Under the pieces are notes generated by a model, which searched no databases, was not told the origin of the DNA, and worked only from the letters and a program-made list of their open reading frames with translations. Made by a program: the position numbers and the translations under genes. A stretch of DNA of 64,000 bases. It comes from Arthrobacter sp. Marseille-P9274. GTDB taxonomy: Bacteria; Actinomycetota; Actinomycetes; Actinomycetales; Micrococcaceae. The DNA lies in NCBI RefSeq assembly GCF_946892675.1, contig NZ_CAMPOV010000003.1, positions 558,001 through 622,000 on the forward strand, in the 5' to 3' direction. Positions 14,580 through 21,571 of the stretch are shown here, one piece after another (position 1 is the first letter of the stretch; every line of letters begins with the position of its first letter).

Positions 14580-16561
14580 GCATCACTGAAGAAACCTCGG
14601 TCATCGCCTGGCCGGAGCCGCAGACCGAAGAAGAGCGGATCGCGTTCTGGGAGGACGCCGCGCGGCGCCTGGAATGGGCCGAGCCGTGGCACACCGCCCA
14701 CTCGGCCACCCCGGTGGATGTCGAGGCGCGCCGGGGTCCGGAGCTGCGCTGGTTCGAGGGCGGCAAGCTCAACGCCGCGGTCAACTGCGCGGACCGGCAC
14801 GTGGCGGCCGGCCGGGGCGACAAGGTGGCGCTGCACTTCGAGGGCGAGCCGGGCGACCGCCGCACGGTGACCTACCGCGAGCTGCAGGAGCTGGTCTCCC
14901 AGGCCGCGAACGCGCTGCAGGGCCTGGGCATCGGCAAGGGCGACCGCGTGGTCGTCTACCTGCCGGTGCTGGTGGAAACCGTGGTCATCACGCTGGCCTG
15001 CGCCCGGATCGGCGCGGTGCACTCGCTGGTCTTCGGCGGGTTCTCGGCGGAGGCGCTGCGCTTCCGCGTCGAGGACACGGGCGCCAAGCTGCTGGTCACC
15101 ACGGACGGCCAGTTCCGCCGCGGGACCGCCGTGCCGGTGAAGGACAACGCGGACGCCGCGGTCTCCGGCGAGAACGCGATCGAGCACGTCCTGGTGCTGC
15201 GCCGCACGGGCAGCGACATCGCCTGGACCGAGGGCCGCGACGTGTGGTGGCACGACGTCGTCGACACCCAGCCGCGCGTCCACGAGGCCGAGGCCTTCGA
15301 CGCCGAGACGCCGCTGTTCATCATGTACACCTCGGGCACCACCGGCCAGCCGAAGGGCCTGGTCCACACCACCGGCGGCTACCTGACGCAAGCCTCGTTC
15401 AGCCACGAGTACCTCTTCTCCAACCCGGACCCGGCGCAGCGCGACGCCGACGTCCACTGGTGCACGGCCGACCTGGCCTGGGTCACCGCGCACACCTACG
15501 AGATCTACGGGCCGCTCTCCAACGGCGTCACGCAGGTCATCTACGAGGGTGTGCCCAACGCGCCGCACCCCGGCCGCCACTTCGAGATCATCCAGCGCTA
15601 CGGCGTCACCAGCTACTACACGGCGCCCACGCTGGTCCGCTCGCTTATGGGCTGGTTCCCCGAGGGCATCCCGGCCGAGTACGACCTCAGCTCCGTCCGC
15701 CTCTGCGGCACGGTGGGCGAGGCCGTGAACCCTGAGGCGTGGCGCTGGCTGCGCACGCAGGTCGGGCGCGATTCGCTGGTACCCGGCCAGCCGTCGTCGG
15801 GCGTTCCCATGGTGGACACCTGGTGGCAGTCCGAAACCGGCGCCACCATCCTTTCGCCGCGCCAGACGGATGCCTCGTTCAAGGCCGGCTGCGCCACCCG
15901 CGCGCTGCCGGGCGTGGCCACGGACATTGTCGACGACGGCGGCGTCCGGGTGGGTGCCAACGTGCAGGGCAACATCGTGGTCACCAGGACCGGCCCCTCG
16001 ATGGCCCGGACCGTGTGGGGCAACCCGGAGCGCTACTTCACCAGCTACTGGGAGAAGTACGCCGCCCAGGGCTGGTTCCTCGCGGGCGACGGCGCGCGCT
16101 TCGATGAGGACGGCGACACTTGGATCCTCGGCCGCACGGACGACGTCATCAACATCTCCGGGCACCGGCTATCCACCATCGAGATCGAGTCCGCCCTGGT
16201 CTCCCACCCCGCCGTGGTGGAGGCCGGCGTGTGCCCGACCTACGACGCGAAGACCGGCCACGCCGCCACCGCCTTCGTGGTGCCGCTCGACAAGTCGCTG
16301 ATCGCCGCCTCGGTCGCCGCGGACCCGACGCCGGAACAGGCGGCGGCGATCGCGGCGCTGCGGGCCCACGTTTCGACCCAGATCGGGCCGATCGCCAAGC
16401 CCCGCGACGTCGTGTTCGTCCCCGACGTGCCGAAGACCCGCAGCGGCAAGATCATGCGCCGGCTGCTTACCCAGCTGTTTGAGGGCACCGCCCTGGGCGA
16501 CACCACCAGCCTGCAGAACGAGCCCTGCATCGCGGACATCAAGCAGATCTGCACCCGCTAG
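14555..16561 (+). CDS. Acetyl-CoA synthetase homologue (AMP-forming acyl-CoA ligase)
   Basis: A protein of up to 668 aa, the normal size for Acs. Seen: VHSLVFGGFSAEALRFRVED, the P-loop-like YTSGTTGQPKGLVH, WCTADLAWVTAHTYEIYGPL, GTVGEAVNPEAW, VDTWWQSETGA, WFLAGDGARFDEDGDTWILGRTDDVINISGHRLST and the C-terminal KTRSGKIMRRLL with the lysine that is acetylated in Acs. The tryptophan of WWQSETG fits an acetate-size pocket. WVTAHTY replaces the usual WVTGHSY, so substrate or CoA handling may differ. The start is uncertain: ATG 14555 overlaps the permease by 25 bp, and ATG 14570 is an alternative. Location in a sulfonate operon suggests activation of the acid left after desulfonation (inference). Confidence 0.85.
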   Translation: MGSKTMGISITEETSVIAWPEPQTEEERIAFWEDAARRLEWAEPWHTAHSATPVDVEARRGPELRWFEGGKLNAAVNCADRHVAAGRGDKVALHFEGEPGDRRTVTYRELQELVSQAANALQGLGIGKGDRVVVYLPVLVETVVITLACARIGAVHSLVFGGFSAEALRFRVEDTGAKLLVTTDGQFRRGTAVPVKDNADAAVSGENAIEHVLVLRRTGSDIAWTEGRDVWWHDVVDTQPRVHEAEAFDAETPLFIMYTSGTTGQPKGLVHTTGGYLTQASFSHEYLFSNPDPAQRDADVHWCTADLAWVTAHTYEIYGPLSNGVTQVIYEGVPNAPHPGRHFEIIQRYGVTSYYTAPTLVRSLMGWFPEGIPAEYDLSSVRLCGTVGEAVNPEAWRWLRTQVGRDSLVPGQPSSGVPMVDTWWQSETGATILSPRQTDASFKAGCATRALPGVATDIVDDGGVRVGANVQGNIVVTRTGPSMARTVWGNPERYFTSYWEKYAAQGWFLAGDGARFDEDGDTWILGRTDDVINISGHRLSTIEIESALVSHPAVVEAGVCPTYDAKTGHAATAFVVPLDKSLIAASVAADPTPEQAAAIAALRAHVSTQIGPIAKPRDVVFVPDVPKTRSGKIMRRLLTQLFEGTALGDTTSLQNEPCIADIKQICTR

Positions 16562-16565
16562 GCCG

Positions 16566-16598
16566 CCGGGTCCGGGCCGCCCGCCCGCCCGGACCCGG
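16566..16598 (+). terminator. Probable terminator after the ssu-acs operon
   Basis: GGGTCCGGGC pairs perfectly with GCCCGGACCC around a 9-base loop, 4 bp after the stop codon. There is no U-tract, which is common for actinobacterial terminators. Confidence 0.5.
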
Positions 16599-16687
16599 CC
16601 CGCGCCCGGCACCTCCCCGCCCGGACCCGAGACCCCGGCACCTCCCCGCCCTCCCCGCCGTCCCGACACCCCTCACTGCCTGCCTCG

Positions 16688-16783
16688 AACTTCCCTCGCT
16701 TCCCATCGGTCCGCCGCAAAAGCGCAGGTCAGCTCAATGCTTGAAGCCTAAAGCAGGAAACGAACGCCAAATCGAGGGAAGTT
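16688..16783. repeat. 96-bp repeat, copy 1 (downstream of the DUF559 gene)
   Basis: Bounded by an 11-bp perfect inverted repeat, AACTTCCCTCG and CGAGGGAAGTT. It aligns end to end with the copy at 17713-17808 in the same orientation. Shared internal blocks include GCAGGTCAG, TGCTTGAAG, CTAAAG and GGAAACGAA. It lies 14 bp beyond the stop codon of the minus-strand gene. Confidence 0.8.
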
Positions 16784-16797
16784 TGTGCCTCTCGTGC

Positions 16798-17700
16798 TCA
16801 GGCTCCGCGGCGGAGCACCGACATGACCTGCGCCAGAACAGCTTGTGGGCGAAACACCACGTCCTCATAGACGTACCGGAGGGTCGGCAGTCCGCTAAGG
16901 ACCCCTTCGTTGTTCCGCCGTCGGTCTTTGCGGAATGCGTCCCGCGTCCAGTGGAAGTCCATGCCGTCAAGCTCCACAATGAGCCGCCCTTCGATGAGCA
17001 GATCCACTCGGCCAAGGCCGCGGATCTCGACCTGTGTCTCCACGCGCAGGCCGGCTGCCCGGAACAGCTCGCGCGCTATGACCTCCAGTGGGGAGTCCGC
17101 ATCCTTCCCTATTCGTTGCACGACGGCTCGGCGTGCCCCGTTTCGTGGACCAGGCAAATGACGTACGAGTTCCGCCTGGCCAACAGCCCCGCGGCGGACA
17201 GCAGACTCGGCAAGGACAAGCGCCTCCAACGGAGGACGGCATCGTAGGGTGTGCAGCACAGCGTCGATGACTGGCACATAGGCACCCGGCAGGCGATCTC
17301 CGACCAAGGCGCTGCGGTGTGTAGTGACCGATTTCGGCAGGCCCCCATGGTCTGACCAGAGATGGAGGCACTCCGGATCCTTGATGGTCCAAAGCCGCAA
17401 CTCCTTTGCCGCTGAGATGCAGGTGATCAGACCGTTGACCTTCAATGCCGTCCGGATTTCCGGTTCCCCGTCGGGGACGCCCGCCAGCCCCCGACGCACT
17501 AGCTGGACTGCCCCCGCTCGGACAGCAGCTTGGATCCTTGAACGGCTGTGGCCCGCCCGCATAAGGTCTGCGTAACGGGCGGTGCCCCCCAGCCGGACGA
17601 CGTCTGCCGCTAGACGTTGGTGGTCTTCCATGGCAGGAGCCTGCCGGAAGCGCTCGGCTGAATCCACCGTCGGCGGCAGTGCTGTGGACAACGCACGCAT
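16798..17700 (-). CDS. DUF559 (Vsr-like PD-(D/E)xK) nuclease-type protein with AbiEi-like N-terminus
   Basis: A 300-aa protein. Residues 27-75 (ADVVRLGGTARYADLMRAG...IQAAVRAGAVQLVRRG) look like the winged-helix N-terminus of type IV antitoxins (AbiEi). The C-terminal 100 residues match the DUF559 family: SPLEVIARELFRAAGL, VDLLIEGRLIVELDG, H250, D254 and DRRRNN, consistent with a Vsr/PD-(D/E)xK active site using D233, E243 and D245. No toxin partner is adjacent. The gene is visibly less GC-rich than its neighbours and is framed at 12 and 14 bp by two 96-bp direct repeats, as in a transferred cassette. Function unknown; nuclease activity is inferred. Met-24 is an alternative start. Confidence 0.75.
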   Translation of the reverse strand: MRALSTALPPTVDSAERFRQAPAMEDHQRLAADVVRLGGTARYADLMRAGHSRSRIQAAVRAGAVQLVRRGLAGVPDGEPEIRTALKVNGLITCISAAKELRLWTIKDPECLHLWSDHGGLPKSVTTHRSALVGDRLPGAYVPVIDAVLHTLRCRPPLEALVLAESAVRRGAVGQAELVRHLPGPRNGARRAVVQRIGKDADSPLEVIARELFRAAGLRVETQVEIRGLGRVDLLIEGRLIVELDGMDFHWTRDAFRKDRRRNNEGVLSGLPTLRYVYEDVVFRPQAVLAQVMSVLRRGA

Positions 17701-17712
17701 CGTGCATCCGCC

Positions 17713-17808
17713 AACCTCCCTCGCTTCCCGACCGTCTCCACTAAACGTGCAGGTCAGAGCGTTGCTTGAAGTCTAAAGATGGAAACGAATGCTTAACCGA
17801 GGGAGGTT
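17713..17808. repeat. 96-bp repeat, copy 2 (upstream of the DUF559 gene)
   Basis: Bounded by an 11-bp perfect inverted repeat, AACCTCCCTCG and CGAGGGAGGTT. Compared with copy 1, one arm base changes T to C and the partner base changes A to G, so pairing is kept. Same length and orientation as copy 1. It lies 12 bp before the start codon of the nuclease gene and may carry its promoter. Confidence 0.8.
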
Positions 17809-17992
17809 CGCCGCACCGCGTTCCTTTGGGCGGCCCTCCAGGCCGGGTGGCCCTTCCGAGGCTGCGGGGAAAGACGCGGGCCGACGGCGGGAGGCCACGA
17901 CGGCCACGGCCGCCCGGCAGCTGTGGAAAACCAGCGGGGACGGCGGCGGCGTTCGGGGAATTCCCGGCGGGACGCAATGCGGCTCAACATTC

Positions 17993-18022
17993 TTGGAGCC
18001 GCGCCGGACAGGCTGGCAGAAT
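17993..18022 (+). promoter_or_regulatory. Promoter of riboswitch E
   Basis: TTGGAG (17993-17998), 18 nt, CAGAAT (18017-18022), ending 6 nt before the first aptamer bases. Confidence 0.5.
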
Positions 18023-18028
18023 AGCAAG

Positions 18029-18126
18029 GACCATCCCGAGCGGCTGAGAGATCTGGCTCTTTGACGCCGCAGCAACCCTCCGGACCTCCCCGTCCCGGAA
18101 AGGTGCTACCGCCAGAAGCGATGGAG
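18029..18126 (+). ncRNA. SAM riboswitch (S-box) E
   Basis: GACCATCCCGAGCGG, GAGAGATCTGG, TTGACGCCGCAGCAACCC, a short P3, AAGGTGCTACCGCCAG, GCGATGGAG. P1 pairs CCATC with GATGG (18120-18124). It precedes the SfnG-like gene with about 118 nt of leader between aptamer and start codon. Confidence 0.88.
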
Positions 18127-18244
18127 AGAGCGCAAGCAATCTTTGATCCGGATGGCGTCGGCCGTTCGGCAGGCGCCTGATGGACCGTCATTACCCGGGA
18201 TTCCCGTTCACGCGCTTTAAGCGCCGACCATCAAGGAATTCGCC
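18127..18244 (+). promoter_or_regulatory. Expression platform of riboswitch E
   Basis: The segment just before the ribosome site (AAGGAA, 18233-18238) contains GCCGACCATC (18223-18232), which repeats the GACCATC of the P1 5' strand. It can pair with GATGGCGTCGGC at 18151-18162, with GATGG at 18179-18183, or with the P1 3' strand itself. Mutually exclusive helices are therefore available. No terminator with a U-run is seen. Confidence 0.4.
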
Positions 18245-19426
18245 ATGAGCACGACCGTCAACACCACCGTGGCCAACCTCGAAACCCCGCTGAAGTTCGC
18301 CTACTGGGTTCCCAACGTCTCCGGCGGCCTCGTCGTCTCCACGATCGAGCAGCGCACCAGCTGGGACTTCGACTACAACAAGAAGCTCGCCCGCATCGCG
18401 GAGAACTCCGGCTTCGAGTACGCCCTGACCCAGACCCGCTACGCCGCCAGCTACGGCGCGGACAAGCAGCATGAGGCCACCAGCTTCTCGCTCGCCCTGC
18501 TCGGCGCCACCGAGCGGCTCAACGTCATCTCCGCCGTCCACCCGGGCATGTGGCACCCCGGCGTCCTCGCCAAGTTCATCATCACCGCGGACCACATCTC
18601 CGGCGGCCGCGCCGCAGTGAACATCGTGTCCGGGTGGCTGAAAGACGAGTTCGTCAACTTCGGCCTCGAATGGCTCGAGCATGACGAGCGCTACGTCCGT
18701 ACCGAAGAGTTCATCAACGTGCTCCGCGGCCTGTGGACCCAGCAGAACTACAGCCAGTCCGGCAAGTACTACAACATCAAGGACTTCACTCTGAACCCGG
18801 CTCCGGTGGACGTCCCGGGCCGCGCCCATCCGGAGATCTTCTTCGGCGGCAATTCCACCGCCGCCCAGGCCGCCGCCGGCCGCACCGCGGACTGGTACTT
18901 CTCCAACGGCAAGGACCTCGAGGGCTTCAAGGACAACATCGCCGGAGTCCGCGCCGCCGCTGCCACCGTCAACCGCACCCCGAAATTCGGCCTCAACGGC
19001 TTCGTCATCGCCCGCGGCACCGAGGCGGAAGCCAGGGACACCCTCCGCGAGATCGTCGAGAAGGCGCACCGCCCCGCCGTCGAAGGTTTTGCCGCCGCGG
19101 TCAAGGAAGCCGGCCAGTCCACCCGGGACGGCAAGGGCATGTGGGCGGATTCTACGTTCGAGGACCTCATCCAGTACAACGACGGCTTCAAGACCGGACT
19201 CATTGGTACACCCGAGCAGATCGCCGAACGTATTGTTGAGTTCAAGAAGATCGGCGTGAACCTCATGCTGACCGCCTACCTGCACTTCCAGGAGGAAGTC
19301 GAGGCGTTCGGCCGCGACGTACTGCCGATCGTCCGCGAACTCGAGGCGGATCTCGCACGCGCCAACGGCACCGAGCTCAACACGGCGCTGCTGCCCGCCA
19401 CCAACTTCGAAGGAGCTGCCCTCTAA
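18245..19426 (+). CDS. sfnG: SfnG-like dimethylsulfone monooxygenase (FMNH2-dependent)
   Basis: A 393-aa luciferase-fold monooxygenase. The N-terminal FAYWVPNVSGGLVVSTIEQRT, YALTQTRY, HPGMWHPGVLAKFIITAD, GRAAVNIVSGWLKDEF and PEIFFGGNSTAAQ blocks match SfnG and close alkanesulfonate monooxygenases (SsuD). SfnG converts dimethylsulfone to methanesulfinate, feeding sulfite production. The ATG is supported by AAGGAA 6 nt upstream. It is immediately followed, with no gap, by metY; this and the shared SAM riboswitch tie C-S cleavage to homocysteine synthesis. An SsuD-type activity on other sulfonates cannot be excluded. Confidence 0.85.
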   Translation: MSTTVNTTVANLETPLKFAYWVPNVSGGLVVSTIEQRTSWDFDYNKKLARIAENSGFEYALTQTRYAASYGADKQHEATSFSLALLGATERLNVISAVHPGMWHPGVLAKFIITADHISGGRAAVNIVSGWLKDEFVNFGLEWLEHDERYVRTEEFINVLRGLWTQQNYSQSGKYYNIKDFTLNPAPVDVPGRAHPEIFFGGNSTAAQAAAGRTADWYFSNGKDLEGFKDNIAGVRAAAATVNRTPKFGLNGFVIARGTEAEARDTLREIVEKAHRPAVEGFAAAVKEAGQSTRDGKGMWADSTFEDLIQYNDGFKTGLIGTPEQIAERIVEFKKIGVNLMLTAYLHFQEEVEAFGRDVLPIVRELEADLARANGTELNTALLPATNFEGAAL

Positions 19427-20902
19427 ATGGCTGAACGCACATTCGGCTTCCGCACCCGGGCCCTGCACGCCGGCGGAACCCCCGACGCCGAGCACGGCGC
19501 CCGGGCGGTGCCCATCTACCAGTCCACGTCCTTCGTCTTCAAGGACACGGACGACGCCGCCAACCTCTTTGCGCTGCAAAAGTACGGCAACATCTACTCC
19601 CGTATCGGCAACCCCACGGTCGCCGCGTTCGAGGAGCGGATCGCCTCGCTCGAGGGCGGGATCGGCGCGGTCGCCACGTCGTCGGGCATGGCCGCGGAGT
19701 TCATCACCTTCGCCGCGCTGGCCGGCGCCGGGGACCACATCGTCGCCTCCTCGAAGCTATACGGCGGCACCATCACCCAGCTGGACGTGACCCTGCGCCG
19801 CTTCGGCGTCGAGACCACGTTCATCGACAGCACGGACCCGGCGGACTTCGCCGCGGCCATCGGCGAGAACACCAAGGCCGTCTACACGGAGATCGTGGCG
19901 AACCCGTCCGGCGACATCGCGGACCTTGAGGGCCTGGCCAAGGTAGCACACGACGCCGGTATTCCGCTGGTCGTGGACGCCACCTTGAGCACGCCGTACC
20001 TGATCCGCCCGATCGAGCACGGCGCCGACATCGTCATCCACTCCGCCACCAAGTTCCTCGGCGGCCACGGCACCACCCTCGGCGGCGTCGTCGTCGAATC
20101 CGGCCGGTTCAACTGGGGCAACGGCAATTTCCCGCAGATGACCGAGCCGGTGCCGAGCTACGGCAACGTCTCCTGGTGGGGCAACTTCGGCGAGTACGGC
20201 TTCCTGACGAAGCTGCGCTCGGAGCAGCTGCGCGACATCGGCCCATCGCTCTCCGCGCAGTCGGCCTTCCAGCTGCTGCAGGGCGTGGAGACGCTGCCGC
20301 AGCGGATGGACGAGCACCTGGCCAATGCCCGCCGGGTGGCCGAGTGGCTCGAGGCGGACGAGCGAGTGTCCTGGGTCAATTACGCCGGGCTCCCCTCGCA
20401 CCCGCACCACGAGCGCGGGCGGAAGTACCTGCCGCAGGGCGTCGGCTCCGTCTTCTCCTTCGGCGTGAAGGGCGGCCGCGTGGCCGGCCAGAAGTTCATC
20501 GAATCGCTGCAGCTGGCCTCCCACCTGGCCAACATCGGGGACGCCCGCACCCTGGTCCTGCACCCGGGTTCCACGACCCACCAGCAGCTGACCGCCGACC
20601 AAATGGTCGCCGCCGGCGTGCCCGAGGACCTGATCCGCATCTCGGTCGGCCTCGAGGACGTCGAGGACATCCTATGGGACCTGGACCAGGCCCTGGCCGA
20701 GTCCCAGCGGGCCGGCGCCGAGCACGGCCCCAGCCGCGACCACGAGGACGACGCCTTCGACACCTCCGAGTTCGCCTCGCCGACCTACGCCGGCGAGTCC
20801 TGCACCGTCCCGGCGGCCCGCGCCGCCCGCACGGAACCCGGGACCCGCGTGGTCGAGTCCGTCGAGGAACTCGTCGAAGCCGAAGAAGGAGCTGCAAAGT
20901 GA
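19427..20902 (+). CDS. metY: O-acetylhomoserine sulfhydrylase (PLP enzyme)
   Basis: A 491-aa member of the Cys/Met-metabolism PLP family. Seen: TRALHAGGTPDAEHGARAVPIYQSTSFVF, YSRIGNPTVAAFEERIASLEGG, SSGMAAEF, and the PLP lysine in HSATKFLGGHGTTLGG. It makes homocysteine from O-acetylhomoserine and sulfide in the cytosol. It is longer than the usual 430-450 aa because of a C-terminal acidic and Ala-rich extension after residue 425. It starts directly after sfnG and ends in a GTGA overlap with the CoA-binding protein gene, so all three share riboswitch E. Confidence 0.9.
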   Translation: MAERTFGFRTRALHAGGTPDAEHGARAVPIYQSTSFVFKDTDDAANLFALQKYGNIYSRIGNPTVAAFEERIASLEGGIGAVATSSGMAAEFITFAALAGAGDHIVASSKLYGGTITQLDVTLRRFGVETTFIDSTDPADFAAAIGENTKAVYTEIVANPSGDIADLEGLAKVAHDAGIPLVVDATLSTPYLIRPIEHGADIVIHSATKFLGGHGTTLGGVVVESGRFNWGNGNFPQMTEPVPSYGNVSWWGNFGEYGFLTKLRSEQLRDIGPSLSAQSAFQLLQGVETLPQRMDEHLANARRVAEWLEADERVSWVNYAGLPSHPHHERGRKYLPQGVGSVFSFGVKGGRVAGQKFIESLQLASHLANIGDARTLVLHPGSTTHQQLTADQMVAAGVPEDLIRISVGLEDVEDILWDLDQALAESQRAGAEHGPSRDHEDDAFDTSEFASPTYAGESCTVPAARAARTEPGTRVVESVEELVEAEEGAAK

Positions 20903-21399
20903 GCGTTTCCGCACCCGCGCGCACCTGGGTCGGGCCGTCCGCCCCGGAGCGCCTGAACATCCTGCGCAACACCACGTCCATCGCGATCGTGGGCGCGTCG
21001 GACAAGCCCAGCCGGGCGAGCTACTTCGTGGCCACCTACCTGCTCTCGTCGAGCAAGTACAAGGTCTACTTCGTGAACCCGGTGGCCAAGGAGATCCTCG
21101 GCCAGCCGGTGTACAAGTCGCTGGCCGACCTGCCTGAGGTACCCGATCTGGTGGATGTCTTCCGCAAGCACGACGACCTGCCCGGCGTGCTGGAGGAGAC
21201 CCTCGCCGTGGGAGCCAAGACCATCTGGCTGCAGCTCGGCTCCTGGCACGAAGATGTCGCCGCCAAGGCCGAGGCGGCCGGGCTCAACGTGGTGATGGAC
21301 CGCTGCGTCAAGATCGAGCACGCCCGCTTCCACGGCGGACTGCACCTGGCCGGATTCGACACCGGAGTGATCTCGTCCAAGCGCCAGCTCACGGCATAG
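20899..21399 (+). CDS. CoA-binding domain protein (YccU-like), long form
   Basis: A 166-aa Rossmann-fold CoA-binding protein. Seen: SIAIVGASDKPSRASYFVATYLL, YKVYFVNPVAKEILG, PDLVDVFRKHDDLPGVLEE, TIWLQLGSWHEDVAAKAEAAGLNVVMDRCVKIEH. GTG 20899 is the start because it overlaps the metY stop as GTGA, with GAAGGAG 8 nt upstream. Translational coupling to metY suggests a partnership in sulfur or CoA-thiol chemistry, but no activity is established for the family. A shorter paralogue is at 9479-9895. Confidence 0.83.
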   Translation: MSVSAPARTWVGPSAPERLNILRNTTSIAIVGASDKPSRASYFVATYLLSSSKYKVYFVNPVAKEILGQPVYKSLADLPEVPDLVDVFRKHDDLPGVLEETLAVGAKTIWLQLGSWHEDVAAKAEAAGLNVVMDRCVKIEHARFHGGLHLAGFDTGVISSKRQLTA

Positions 21400-21418
21400 T
21401 ACCTACTGAACCGGCGGC

Positions 21419-21460
21419 GAGGGCCGGCATCCCCAACGAGGGGGTGCCGGCCCTCCCCCA
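21419..21460 (+). terminator. Intrinsic terminator after the sfnG-metY operon
   Basis: GAGGGCCGGCATCCCC pairs with GGGGGTGCCGGCCCTC (16 pairs, one G-U) around a four-base loop, 20 bp after the stop, followed by CCCCATTTC. Confidence 0.75.
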
Positions 21461-21571
21461 TTTCAAGGTTTTTACCAAGGTGTCCCGTAGACGATGGTCT
21501 CCGGCCAGAGCAATGAACGATTCAATCCCGGTCGCGTGCTTCGGCTCCCAATTGAGGCCAAGGGGTCTTCG

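Noticed and set aside
13778-16165. 795-codon open frame on the minus strand opposite the permease and acetyl-CoA synthetase genes
   Set aside because: Third-position G+C bias leaves antisense frames open in this genome; its translation is Arg/Gly/Ala/Val-rich without domains, while the plus strand encodes two clear families.
16600-16660. CGGCACCTCCCCGCC repeated twice after the synthetase gene
   Set aside because: Low-complexity C-rich sequence; two imperfect copies only, no functional signal.
16688-17808. Classical insertion sequence or composite transposon
   Set aside because: No transposase, no visible target-site duplication, and the repeats are internal direct repeats with their own terminal inverted repeats.
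1046-18126. SAM-IV or SAM-I/IV class for the five aptamers
   Set aside because: The SAM-IV core order was not matched; the GAGAGAC, GCCGCAGCAACC, GGTGCTA and GATGG blocks follow the classic S-box. A covariance-model run would settle borderline cases.
21494-21571. Upstream start for the haem peroxidase at 21494
   Set aside because: Adds 26 hydrophilic residues before the signal peptide and lacks a ribosome site; ATG 21572 has AAGGGG at proper distance.
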